From Salinivirga cyanobacteriivorans (lineage in GTDB: Bacteria; Bacteroidota; Bacteroidia; Bacteroidales; Salinivirgaceae), in assembly GCF_001443605.1 (NCBI RefSeq), contig NZ_CP013118.1, positions 4,737,001 to 4,801,000 of the forward strand: a DNA stretch of 64,000 nt. The letters are read 5' to 3'. Below are positions 44,081 through 52,463 of this stretch, piece by piece; the stretch's first letter is position 1, and each line of letters opens with the position of its first letter. A model generated the notes under the pieces. It was not told the DNA's origin, ran no database searches, and saw only the letters and a list, made by a program, of their open reading frames with translations. A program made the translations under genes and the position numbers.

Positions 44081-44482
44081 TTATTCGCTGCAAAGTTCAG
44101 TGAGTACGCCAAAGGTTGATTTTGGATGTAAAAAACCTATATTAAGTCCCTCTGCACCTTTTCGCCCTTCTTTGTCAATCAGTCGAACTCCATTATTCTC
44201 AGCATCCTTAAGTGCTTTTTCAACTTCAGGCACTGCAAATGCAATGTGGTGAATACCTTCACCTTTTTTCTCAATGAATTTACCGATAGGTCCTTCAGGA
44301 TCGGTCGATTCGAGTAATTCGATTTTTGTTTCGCCAACTTTAAAAAATGCTGTTTTTACTTTCTGGTCTTTAACTTCCTCAACAGCATAGCATTCGAGGC
44401 CTAAAACTTTTTCGTAGTAAGGGATTGCATCGTCAAGTTTTTTAACTGCGATGCCAATGTGCTCAATATGTGTAGGTTTCAT
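44081..44482 (-). CDS. mce: Methylmalonyl-CoA epimerase
   Basis: A 133-residue vicinal-oxygen-chelate fold enzyme converting (R)- to (S)-methylmalonyl-CoA: HIEHIGIAVKKLDDAIPYYE at the N-terminus, GLECYAVEEVKDQKVKTAF, IELLESTDPEGPIGKFIEKKGEGIHHIAF with the metal ligands His and Glu, and FLHPKS. The mutase product from succinyl-CoA is the (R)-form, so this enzyme supplies mmdA. First gene of the operon; a promoter-like element lies about 70 bp upstream. Confidence 0.96.
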   Translation of the reverse strand: MKPTHIEHIGIAVKKLDDAIPYYEKVLGLECYAVEEVKDQKVKTAFFKVGETKIELLESTDPEGPIGKFIEKKGEGIHHIAFAVPEVEKALKDAENNGVRLIDKEGRKGAEGLNIGFLHPKSTFGVLTELCSE

Positions 44483-44552
44483 AAAAATTGTATTATGGGT
44501 TTGAGTATTATTTTGTGTCTGTAAATTATATTTTAGTCGTTCATTATCACTG

Positions 44553-44560
44553 CAAAAGTA
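44553..44560 (-). promoter_or_regulatory. Possible -7 element of the mce-mmd-oad operon
   Basis: TACTTTTG on the minus strand 70 nt before the mce ATG. TTTG upstream is 28 nt away, too far for a good -33, so tentative. Confidence 0.45.
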
Positions 44561-44628
44561 GTTATACTATAAATGAATAAAAATGATTCAAAACTTGTTA
44601 TAGAACATCTTTTCATTTTATTTATAAA

Positions 44629-47574
44629 TCAAAGTAACTGTCTGGGTTTTATAGCTTCATAAAGTGCTTTATGAATGCGGGTTCTGATGTCGTCTCTGAT
44701 CAATTTCCGGTTGCTTGCATCGGGATACACCCGGTTGCTTAAAAATACATATAAAATTCCACTCTCCGGATCGCACCACAAATAAGTGCCTGTAAAGCCG
44801 CTATGTCCGTAGCTTTCAAGGGGTATACCCCAGAAAGTAGGACCTAAGTGGCTTTTGCGGTATTCTGGTTTATCAAATCCTATACCGCGGCGATTATCCT
44901 GATGTGTAAAGCTGGCGCGGGTGAAAAACTCCACTGTACTTTCACTGAAAAAGCGTTCATCACCATAGGTGCCTTTATTCAAATATAACTGGCCAATTTT
45001 GGCTAAATCATTGGCCGAAGAAAATAAACCTGCATGGCCGCAAATACCACCAAGAATAGCTGCTCCCGGATCGTGAACGTACCCATGTACAAGTTGCTTG
45101 CGGAAAATAGTATCCTGTTCAGTAGGTATTGTGTTTCGTAAAGGAAAGTTTTTATGCGGATTAAAAGTCGCAGATATGCATTTCATTGGTTCATAAAACG
45201 TTTTATCCAGAAAATTTTCAAACTTCATTCTGCTGAGTTTTTCCACTATTTTGTACATGTAGTAATAACCGATATCACTGTATTTATAACCGTTGCGCTC
45301 TCTTAACGGAAGTGTATCAAGAATATGAAATAAAGTATCGACAGCTGCCCGGGATGCAAACAGGTTTTTGGCTACTTCGATATTGTAAGTATCGCTTTTT
45401 TTTGTTTTGAAAAAATTGGGTTTGTACTTTCCGGTTGAATCGATCATTTCGGTGTAAAACGGATACCATGCTTTTAAACGGGCCTGATGCGTTAAAACGT
45501 TAATGAGCTTGCGAGATCCGGGGTTAGAGCTGTCTGGTAAGGGGAGGTAGTCGCCAATGCGTTTTTGTAAATTCAATTCCTGGTTGCTATAGAAGTACAT
45601 CAGAGCCGGCATGGTGGCTGCGATTTTAGTTACTGAGGCCAAATCATAAATATCATCGCGGCGTACAGGAAGTTGATTTTTGTAGGTATGATAACTATAG
45701 GCTTTATGAAAAAACACATCACCATGTCTGGCAGCCAGCACGACACAGCCCGGTGTTGCGTTTGTCAATAAAGCCTCTTCGGCAATAGCATCTACCTTTG
45801 CTAATGCGCTTTTTCGGGCATTTACCATATCCGGATGCACATAACCCAATCTGGTCTTTTTTAATTTGAATGCAGTACCGGTTGGATAACCTTCAATACT
45901 GACAGGTAATTTTCCTAATGCTTGCTGTCCGCCCATTAAAACCTGGGCTGCATAGTTCCGTGTATATTCATTATCGTGATAGGTGATCAGTATTGATTGA
46001 TAATCTTGCAATCCCCTCATTTTTTTCAGGGCATAAGGATTACCAAAATAAACGAGTGAAGTGTGCTTAGCATTTGCCATACGCTCTATTGCTGAAATTA
46101 TGTTGGCATTAAGTCCGTATTGCCTGTATGGCGAATTACTGGTTTGCTGAACTGCTATAATTGTATTCGCATAGTTGCTTATACTTTTCCTTACCTCTGC
46201 TATTTGTTTTTCAGTAGCATTTTTATCAATAAAATAGAGTTCCGGGTTACAATAATCGTTTAACCTCAGATGGAACATATTGGCCTCTGTTTCACCTATT
46301 GTAACAACGGCAAGGTTGTTAAGATCTTTGTTGCCAAGCGGTAAATGATTGTTGTTGTTCCTGATGCAGGTTGTGGATTCCCTTGCAAACCAGTTGTTCA
46401 ATTCATTTGTTTTTTCAGAATTCAGCTCTTCTATCAAACCTCTTGTGTCGACAGGTTTAATTTTATCTAAACCAAGCCAGTATTTAGCAGCCAGTACTCT
46501 TTTGCATTTTTGGTTGATAAGTGATTCCGATAAGTCACCATTTTTGATGGCTTTTTCTATGGCCTGGATGGCTACTTCAGCATCGGCCGGATATAGCAAT
46601 ACATCATTACCTGCTTTGAGTGCTTCTATTTCAAGCTGACCAGGTGCATAATAATCGGCCACCCCGCGCATATTAAGCGCATCGGTAAATACCAGCCCTT
46701 TAAAACCAAGTTTATTTTTCAAGAGCCCCGTAATTGTGGGTTTCGATATACTCGAAGGTCTGTTTTCTCTATTGTCAAGTGCATTTACCTGCAGATGGGC
46801 TACCATAATACCATTTAATCCAAGTCTGATTAGATGCTTATATGGAAAGAGTTCTACCTCATTTAATCTTTTAAATTTATGATTAATAACAGGTAAGCTA
46901 TGGTGTGAATCGGCGTCGGTGTCGCCATGACCGGGGAAATGTTTAGCTGTGACCAATATTCTGCTGTCAATCATACCCTGCATATAGGAATATGATTTAC
47001 GCAGCACTTCATGTTTATTTTCTCCAAACGAACGGCTGTTAATGACAGGATTGTCCGGATTGTTGTTAATATCCACCACAGGTGCAAAATTTATGTGTAC
47101 ACCCATGCGTCTGCATTGCCTGCCAATTTCGGTTCCCATATCGTATATTAAACCATTGTTGTCAGTAGCGCCAAGCATCATTTGCCGGGGAAAAGGCTCC
47201 ACGCTGTCAAGGCGCATTGCTAAACCCCATTCAGCATCCATTGCAATCATAATTGGTGTTTTTGCCAGAGTCTGATAGTGATTGGTTTGCTTTGCCTGCC
47301 TTACCGGACCTCCCTGGAAAAATATAATACCACCAATATTATATTTTTTTACCAGGCGGGTAATTTTACGTCTGCTTTTTTCACTGTCGCGCGAACTGGT
47401 ATTGACCATGATTAATTGTGCTATGCGCTGCTTAAGGGTTAATGATTCGAATACACTGTCAACCCAGTGGTAAGTTGTGTCAATAAAAACATAATCGCCT
47501 TTTTGGATAGGTGCTGATTTTAGCGTCGGAACAGTAAATAGAAACAATAAAAAGATAAGCAGGTAGCGCCTCAT
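44629..47574 (-). CDS. Fused NagZ-type beta-N-acetylglucosaminidase and serine beta-lactamase-like hydrolase
   Basis: A 981-residue exported protein (signal peptide 1-21). The N-terminal part (about 35-560) is glycoside hydrolase family 3 of the NagZ kind: KHFPGHGDTDADSHH at 211-225 with the catalytic His/Asp pair, and the nucleophile Asp298 in GLVFTDALNMRGV. The C-terminal part (about 590-980) is a class C beta-lactamase or penicillin-binding-protein fold: Ser647-x-x-Lys650 in DLASVTK, Tyr765 in KYSDIGYY and His924-Ser-Gly in GHSGFTGTY. The pair suggests trimming of sugar and peptide parts of peptidoglycan fragments outside the cytoplasm, in wall turnover. Fusions of this sort are characteristic of Bacteroidota. 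It is divergent from the tricorn-like gene, 118 bp apart. Confidence 0.93.
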   Translation of the reverse strand: MRRYLLIFLLFLFTVPTLKSAPIQKGDYVFIDTTYHWVDSVFESLTLKQRIAQLIMVNTSSRDSEKSRRKITRLVKKYNIGGIIFFQGGPVRQAKQTNHYQTLAKTPIMIAMDAEWGLAMRLDSVEPFPRQMMLGATDNNGLIYDMGTEIGRQCRRMGVHINFAPVVDINNNPDNPVINSRSFGENKHEVLRKSYSYMQGMIDSRILVTAKHFPGHGDTDADSHHSLPVINHKFKRLNEVELFPYKHLIRLGLNGIMVAHLQVNALDNRENRPSSISKPTITGLLKNKLGFKGLVFTDALNMRGVADYYAPGQLEIEALKAGNDVLLYPADAEVAIQAIEKAIKNGDLSESLINQKCKRVLAAKYWLGLDKIKPVDTRGLIEELNSEKTNELNNWFARESTTCIRNNNNHLPLGNKDLNNLAVVTIGETEANMFHLRLNDYCNPELYFIDKNATEKQIAEVRKSISNYANTIIAVQQTSNSPYRQYGLNANIISAIERMANAKHTSLVYFGNPYALKKMRGLQDYQSILITYHDNEYTRNYAAQVLMGGQQALGKLPVSIEGYPTGTAFKLKKTRLGYVHPDMVNARKSALAKVDAIAEEALLTNATPGCVVLAARHGDVFFHKAYSYHTYKNQLPVRRDDIYDLASVTKIAATMPALMYFYSNQELNLQKRIGDYLPLPDSSNPGSRKLINVLTHQARLKAWYPFYTEMIDSTGKYKPNFFKTKKSDTYNIEVAKNLFASRAAVDTLFHILDTLPLRERNGYKYSDIGYYYMYKIVEKLSRMKFENFLDKTFYEPMKCISATFNPHKNFPLRNTIPTEQDTIFRKQLVHGYVHDPGAAILGGICGHAGLFSSANDLAKIGQLYLNKGTYGDERFFSESTVEFFTRASFTHQDNRRGIGFDKPEYRKSHLGPTFWGIPLESYGHSGFTGTYLWCDPESGILYVFLSNRVYPDASNRKLIRDDIRTRIHKALYEAIKPRQLL

Positions 47575-47598
47575 AGCTATATTAATTTAATAAAGCCA

Positions 47599-47606
47599 CA
47601 AATTTA
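47599..47606 (-). promoter_or_regulatory. Possible -7 element for the NagZ/beta-lactamase-like gene
   Basis: TAAATTTG on the minus strand, 25 nt before the ATG. No TTTG at the expected distance; tentative. Confidence 0.35.
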
Positions 47607-47692
47607 ACTGCCTTTGCCGATAAATCATAGGGTATTTGAACCGTTTTACCTAAAAAATTGTTAATTTCGGATAAATCTAAATAATTAAAATT

Positions 47693-50600
47693 ATGGTACA
47701 TTATCGAGTATTAGTTATAGCACTCATATTTGGACTTTTTCAGCAACTAAATGGTCAGGAAGCACGCTTAATGCGGTTCCCTGATTTTCACCAGAATAAG
47801 GTTGTTTTTACTTATGCAGGTGACCTGTATTTAGCTGATCGTGATGGCGGAGTTGCTCGTCGACTCACCAGCCACCCAGGATATGAAATGTTTGCGCGTT
47901 TCTCGCCTGATGGATCAAAAATTGCTTTTACAGGGCAATATGATGGCAATACAGAAGTGTATGTAATGCCTGCTGAAGGAGGAACACCACAAAGACTTAC
48001 TCATACAGCCACACTATCACGCGATGATGTGAGCGACAGGATGGGACCCAATAATATGGTAATGTCATGGACGCCCGACGGAAATAATATTGTATACCGG
48101 AGCCGGGGTATTTCATTCAACTCATTTGTCGGACATCTTTTTAAGGTTCCGGTCGAAGGTGGACTTTCTGAACGGTTGCCGCTCTCCACCGGTGGGTTTC
48201 ATACATGGTCTGATGATGGCAACCAGCTGGCATTCAATCGTGTAATGAGAGAGTTCCGTACCTGGAAATACTATAAAGGTGGAATGGCCGATGATGTTTG
48301 GTTGTTTGACTTTAATACAAAAGAAACAAAACAGCTTACAGATAATGTGGCACAGGATATTTTCCCGATGTGGTATAAAGGAGATGTTTATTTTGCCTCT
48401 GATCGCGACAGAACAATGAATCTATTCGTATATAAATCTGAAAGCGAGGAGATTGAGAAAATAACGGATTTTGATACCTATGATGTAAAATTTCCATCTT
48501 TAGGCACCGACGGAATTATATTCGAAAATGAAGGGTATTTATATATCTATAATTTCACAGATAATGAAACTGAAAAGCTAAATATCCAAATTGATAATGA
48601 CCAGGTTTACGGTCGTAAAGCATATATTGATGCTTCTGAGTTTGTCGACGATGTAAATATATCACCACAAGGAAACCGGGTAGTATTCGGAGCAAGGGGC
48701 GATATTTGGAGTGTGCCTGCCAATGAAGGTGTGACCTATAATCTGACACAATCTTCTGGTGTTCATGACAGGGAGCCGGCCTGGTCGCCCGATGGCAAAT
48801 ACCTGGCATGGATTTCGGATAAAACAGGAGAGGATCAAATTTATATTCTTGAAAATAAGGAAGGAGCCAAACCTAAAAAACTGACGAATCTGAGTACTTA
48901 TATATTTAACATCGATTGGTCGCCCAATAGTAAAATGCTTGCCTGGACCGATCAAAATTATAATCTAAGTTACATCGATATTGCTTCCGGAGACACAAAA
49001 CAAGTGATTCATGGCGACCATGGAAAAATATGGTCATACAACTGGAGTCCCGACTCAAAGTGGCTTACCTATACCAAACCACAAGAAAACGAAATGACTG
49101 TTATTCAGCTTTATAACCTCGAAAACGACAGGCATTATCCTGTAACAGAAAGCTGGTACGATGCCGGATCACCCATATTCTCGCCTAAAGGTAAATACCT
49201 CTATTTTGTGTCTGCAAGAGATTTTAGCCCAACCTACAACGATGTGGAATGGAACTATGCTTATAAAAACATGAACCGTATTTACATGGTGCCTTTGGCA
49301 AAATCCACTAAATCACCATTTGCACCAGAAAACAATAAGGTTAAAGTTGTAGAAGAAAATGGAAAATCTGAAAAAAGTGAAAACGAAGAAATCGTAATTG
49401 ATACTGATGGTTTATCTGATCGTGTTGTAGATTTACCTGTAGAGCCGGCTTATTATTATAATTTACAGCCCTCTGAAGGTAAGTTGTACTACAATACAAT
49501 GAAATCGGGCGATCGAAAGTATATGCTTAAAATGTATGATCTCGAAAAGAAAAAAGAGAAAGCAATTGGTGAGCAAATTTCTATGCAAATAACGGCCAAT
49601 GGCAAAAAAGTACTTGTTCGTTACCATGGAAAAAATTATGTAGAAAAGCTCCCCGGTGGAAAACTCAAACCTCAAAACAAAGTTGACCAAAGTAAAATGA
49701 AGCTTTGGGTAGATAAAAAGGCAGAATGGGAGCAGATTTATACAGAAAGCTGGAGGCAAATGCGAGAGTTTTTCTATGCCAATAATATGCATGGTTTAGA
49801 TTGGAAAGTAATACATGATAAGTATGCTAAACTGTTACCCTGGGTTAATCATCGCAATGATTTGAATTACCTGATTGGCGAAATGATTGGTGAGTTGAAT
49901 ATTGGCCATGCTTATGTGAACGGAGGCGACCGTCCTGATGTAGAGCGTATTAAAACCGGTTTGCTCGGAGCACAGATTACAGCAGATAAATCTGGTTACT
50001 TTAAAATTGAGAAAATTTTAGATGGTGAAAATTGGCGGGATAACGCACGCTCTCCGCTAACCCAGCCGGGAGCCGATGTCAAAGCAGGAGATTATATTTT
50101 GGCAGTTGATGATAATTCCACCAAAAATGTGCAGGATATTTACAGTCTATTAACCGGAAAGGCCAATCAGGTGGTAGAATTAACTGTGAACAGTAAACCA
50201 TCTGAAAATGGAGCCAAAGATATACTCGCTAAAACAATCGACGATGAATCTGAACTCTACTATTACAATTGGGTGCAAACCAATATCGAAAAGGTAAATG
50301 ATGCCACTAACGGACAGGTAGGCTATATTCATATTCCTGACATGGGCCCCAAAGGGCTGAATGAATTTGTAAAGCATTTCTATCCACAACTGACCAAAAA
50401 AGCATTGATTATTGACGACCGGGGCAATGGTGGAGGAAATGTATCACCTATGATTATGGAGCGTTTGAGACGCGAATTGGTATTTTACAGCATGCGCCGC
50501 AATCAAAAATCGGTAGAACCAAGTCCAAATCAAATAATGGCCGGGCCAAAAGTACTGCTCATCAACAACTATTCTGCATCAGATGGTGACCTGTTTCCTT

Positions 50601-50923
50601 ATCGCTTTAAATCGCATGAAACCGGGCCGGTTATTGGCGTTCGCTCATGGGGTGGAGTAGTGGGTATAACAGGTTCGCTGCCTTTTATCGACGGTGGGCA
50701 GCTACGTAAACCTGAATTTGCACCCTTTGCAAAAGACGGAAGTAAATTTATAATAGAAGGACACGGAGTTGATCCAGATATTGTAATTGATAATGATCCT
50801 TACAAAGAATATATGGGAGAGGATGCGCAACTTCAGAAAGCTATCGAAGTTGTTTTGAAAAAGCTGGAAGAAAATCCGCTAGAAACACCAGAAATTCCAC
50901 CTTTCCCGGACAAAAGCAAATAA
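47693..50923 (+). CDS. Secreted tricorn-like peptidase (S41 family, beta-propeller plus PDZ)
   Basis: A 1076-residue protein with a signal peptide (1-21, ending LNGQ). Residues 25-600 hold WD40/TolB-like propeller repeats (FSPDGSKIAFTG, WSPDGKYLAWIS and others), as in the two propellers of archaeal tricorn protease. Then comes a helical domain containing FYANNMHGLDW (candidate catalytic His near 701), a PDZ domain (about 760-850) and the S41 core with DDRGNGGGN and the nucleophile Ser963 in NNYSASDGDLFPYRF. The archaeal enzyme degrades proteasome peptides in the cytoplasm; this one is predicted to act in the periplasm or outside the cell on peptides. A good terminator follows the stop by 8 bp. 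Confidence 0.93.
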   Translation: MVHYRVLVIALIFGLFQQLNGQEARLMRFPDFHQNKVVFTYAGDLYLADRDGGVARRLTSHPGYEMFARFSPDGSKIAFTGQYDGNTEVYVMPAEGGTPQRLTHTATLSRDDVSDRMGPNNMVMSWTPDGNNIVYRSRGISFNSFVGHLFKVPVEGGLSERLPLSTGGFHTWSDDGNQLAFNRVMREFRTWKYYKGGMADDVWLFDFNTKETKQLTDNVAQDIFPMWYKGDVYFASDRDRTMNLFVYKSESEEIEKITDFDTYDVKFPSLGTDGIIFENEGYLYIYNFTDNETEKLNIQIDNDQVYGRKAYIDASEFVDDVNISPQGNRVVFGARGDIWSVPANEGVTYNLTQSSGVHDREPAWSPDGKYLAWISDKTGEDQIYILENKEGAKPKKLTNLSTYIFNIDWSPNSKMLAWTDQNYNLSYIDIASGDTKQVIHGDHGKIWSYNWSPDSKWLTYTKPQENEMTVIQLYNLENDRHYPVTESWYDAGSPIFSPKGKYLYFVSARDFSPTYNDVEWNYAYKNMNRIYMVPLAKSTKSPFAPENNKVKVVEENGKSEKSENEEIVIDTDGLSDRVVDLPVEPAYYYNLQPSEGKLYYNTMKSGDRKYMLKMYDLEKKKEKAIGEQISMQITANGKKVLVRYHGKNYVEKLPGGKLKPQNKVDQSKMKLWVDKKAEWEQIYTESWRQMREFFYANNMHGLDWKVIHDKYAKLLPWVNHRNDLNYLIGEMIGELNIGHAYVNGGDRPDVERIKTGLLGAQITADKSGYFKIEKILDGENWRDNARSPLTQPGADVKAGDYILAVDDNSTKNVQDIYSLLTGKANQVVELTVNSKPSENGAKDILAKTIDDESELYYYNWVQTNIEKVNDATNGQVGYIHIPDMGPKGLNEFVKHFYPQLTKKALIIDDRGNGGGNVSPMIMERLRRELVFYSMRRNQKSVEPSPNQIMAGPKVLLINNYSASDGDLFPYRFKSHETGPVIGVRSWGGVVGITGSLPFIDGGQLRKPEFAPFAKDGSKFIIEGHGVDPDIVIDNDPYKEYMGEDAQLQKAIEVVLKKLEENPLETPEIPPFPDKSK

Positions 50924-50931
50924 AACACAAT

Positions 50932-50960
50932 AGCCCGGTATACAATGCCGGGCTTTTTTT
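50932..50960 (+). terminator. Rho-independent terminator after the tricorn-like gene
   Basis: AGCCCGG (50932-50938) and CCGGGCT (50948-50954) with a 9-nt loop and a run of seven T. Confidence 0.88.
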
Positions 50961-51066
50961 AGTCTTGATTTGAAATCGCAATAAATAACCGGGCTTACAT
51001 ACCACGGGGTGCAAAATGCCCTGGTGTTGCATTAGTGCATTGAATTTTAACTACAGGGCCGTATTT

Positions 51067-51249
51067 TTATGCTCCAACAGCCTTGAGTGCCTCAAAAACC
51101 AAAAATGCAGGCCAAACAAGCGCTTTGAGGAACCCCAGTACACCCATCCAGAAGGTAGTTGCATGACCAATAAAATAAATAGCTGCGCCAATTAGGCCAA
51201 GCCCATAAATGGCGTTTGAAGGTGCATTATTTCCATAATTTTTACTCAT
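51067..51249 (-). CDS. Small membrane protein (60 residues), function unknown
   Basis: From ATG 51249 the frame gives 60 residues (MSKNYGNNAPSNAIYGLG...) with two hydrophobic helices, about 13-28 and 33-55, and no charged residues in the membrane parts except near the ends. The open frame could extend upstream to 51378, but that would overlap the glycosyltransferase gene and adds sequence of non-coding character, so the short form is preferred. Two-helix mini-proteins of this kind occur in many Bacteroidota; no function is known to me. It follows the glycosyltransferase gene by 67 bp on the same strand. Confidence 0.75.
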   Translation of the reverse strand: MSKNYGNNAPSNAIYGLGLIGAAIYFIGHATTFWMGVLGFLKALVWPAFLVFEALKAVGA

Positions 51250-51316
51250 AACAGTATAATTTAGTGTTTGTCTAAAATTAAGAAAATTACAACTTAGTTG
51301 CCAATAAATTAGTGCA

Positions 51317-52336
51317 TTATTTAACTTGAGAGAAGCGCTTTTTCCCGCGAACAAAGAAGTTCCAAAGTATGCTGCCATTTAAAATTTCAGGATGGTAATT
51401 TGTTTTGCGCTTGCTTTGCAATTCATTGCGAATTGTTTTATAAGAAGGTTTTAGTTTGCGATATGCCTTACGTGCTTTAAATACCTGTAATGCAAAATTT
51501 GGTTTTAATTGAAGTACATACAACGCTGCGGAGAGTAAATCTAATAAGAAACGCATGCGCATGGTCTTATTTAGCGATTTCTCAGGTAAGTTTTTATAAA
51601 GCAGTAGCAAATTATTTCGGTAGTTTAGAAATAGCTTGCGTGGTGAATTATTTGGCAGGGTTCCTCCGCCCAAATGGTAGACCGTTGATTCGGGGTAAGT
51701 CATTATTTCATAGCCACGGTTTTTTATGCGCCAGCAAAGGTCGATTTCCTCCATGTGAGCAAAAAATGTTCCGTCCAAACCGCCCATTGCTTTATACACA
51801 TCTGATTTAATAAACAGGCACGCCCCCGTTGCCCAAAGCACTGTTGCCGGATCATCGTATTGGCCGTTGTCGGTTTCTACTTCATTAATAATTCGTCCTC
51901 GGCAAAACGGATAGCCATATTGGTCTAAATAGCCACCTGATGCTCCCGCATATTCAAACATATCTTTATTGGCCCATGCCTTGATTTTTGGCTGGGCAGC
52001 CGCAATAGCCGGGTTTTTGTCCAGGTTTTTTATAATGGGTTCCAACCACCGTGGCGTAACCTCCACATCTGAATTAAGTAATACAAAATATGGATGTTCG
52101 CATTGCGCAAGCGCTTTATTGTACCCTTCTGCAAAGCCGTAGTTCTTATCTAACTGTATTGTGCGTATACCTGGAAATTCTTTTTTCAGAACATCCAGCG
52201 AATTATCTGTAGAGCCATTATCTGCAATAATGATATCAGCCAACTCCTCATTGGTGTTTTTAATAACCGATGGAAGATATTTTTGCAACATTTTCGCTCC
52301 ATTCCAGTTTAAAATAACTACAGCAACTTTATTCAT
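51317..52336 (-). CDS. Glycosyltransferase family 2
   Basis: A 339-residue GT-A fold enzyme. The N-terminal VAVVILNWNGAKMLQKYLPS, ADIIIADNGSTDNS and LLNSDVEVTPRWLEP (DxD-like site) bind the nucleotide sugar, and GGLDGTFFAHMEEIDLCWRIKNRGY is the acceptor/catalytic region typical of the rhamnosyl-transferase-like GT2 group. It probably adds a sugar to a lipid- or surface-linked glycan. ATG 52336 (MNKVAVV) is chosen; an upstream in-frame methionine at 52369 would put eleven non-family residues first and lies within the promoter region. No other glycan genes are adjacent, so the product is unknown. Confidence 0.9.
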   Translation of the reverse strand: MNKVAVVILNWNGAKMLQKYLPSVIKNTNEELADIIIADNGSTDNSLDVLKKEFPGIRTIQLDKNYGFAEGYNKALAQCEHPYFVLLNSDVEVTPRWLEPIIKNLDKNPAIAAAQPKIKAWANKDMFEYAGASGGYLDQYGYPFCRGRIINEVETDNGQYDDPATVLWATGACLFIKSDVYKAMGGLDGTFFAHMEEIDLCWRIKNRGYEIMTYPESTVYHLGGGTLPNNSPRKLFLNYRNNLLLLYKNLPEKSLNKTMRMRFLLDLLSAALYVLQLKPNFALQVFKARKAYRKLKPSYKTIRNELQSKRKTNYHPEILNGSILWNFFVRGKKRFSQVK

Positions 52337-52366
52337 GTCAAATAATTCAAATAGGTATTTATTGGG

Positions 52367-52374
52367 CAAAAGTA
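52367..52374 (-). promoter_or_regulatory. Possible -7 element for the glycosyltransferase gene
   Basis: TACTTTTG on the minus strand 30 nt before ATG 52336. It would place the start point downstream of the alternative ATG at 52369, supporting the shorter protein. Confidence 0.45.
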
Positions 52375-52463
52375 ATTTTTTTAGGCAGTATTTTTGATTA
52401 ATATTTCAAAAAGATATCTTATATTCAACGATATTCAAATAAAACAGGCAAAACAAATAGCGG

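Noticed and set aside
51250..51378. Longer form of the 60-residue membrane protein
   Set aside because: The extension overlaps the glycosyltransferase gene and has no gene-like features; ATG 51249 gives a clean two-helix protein.
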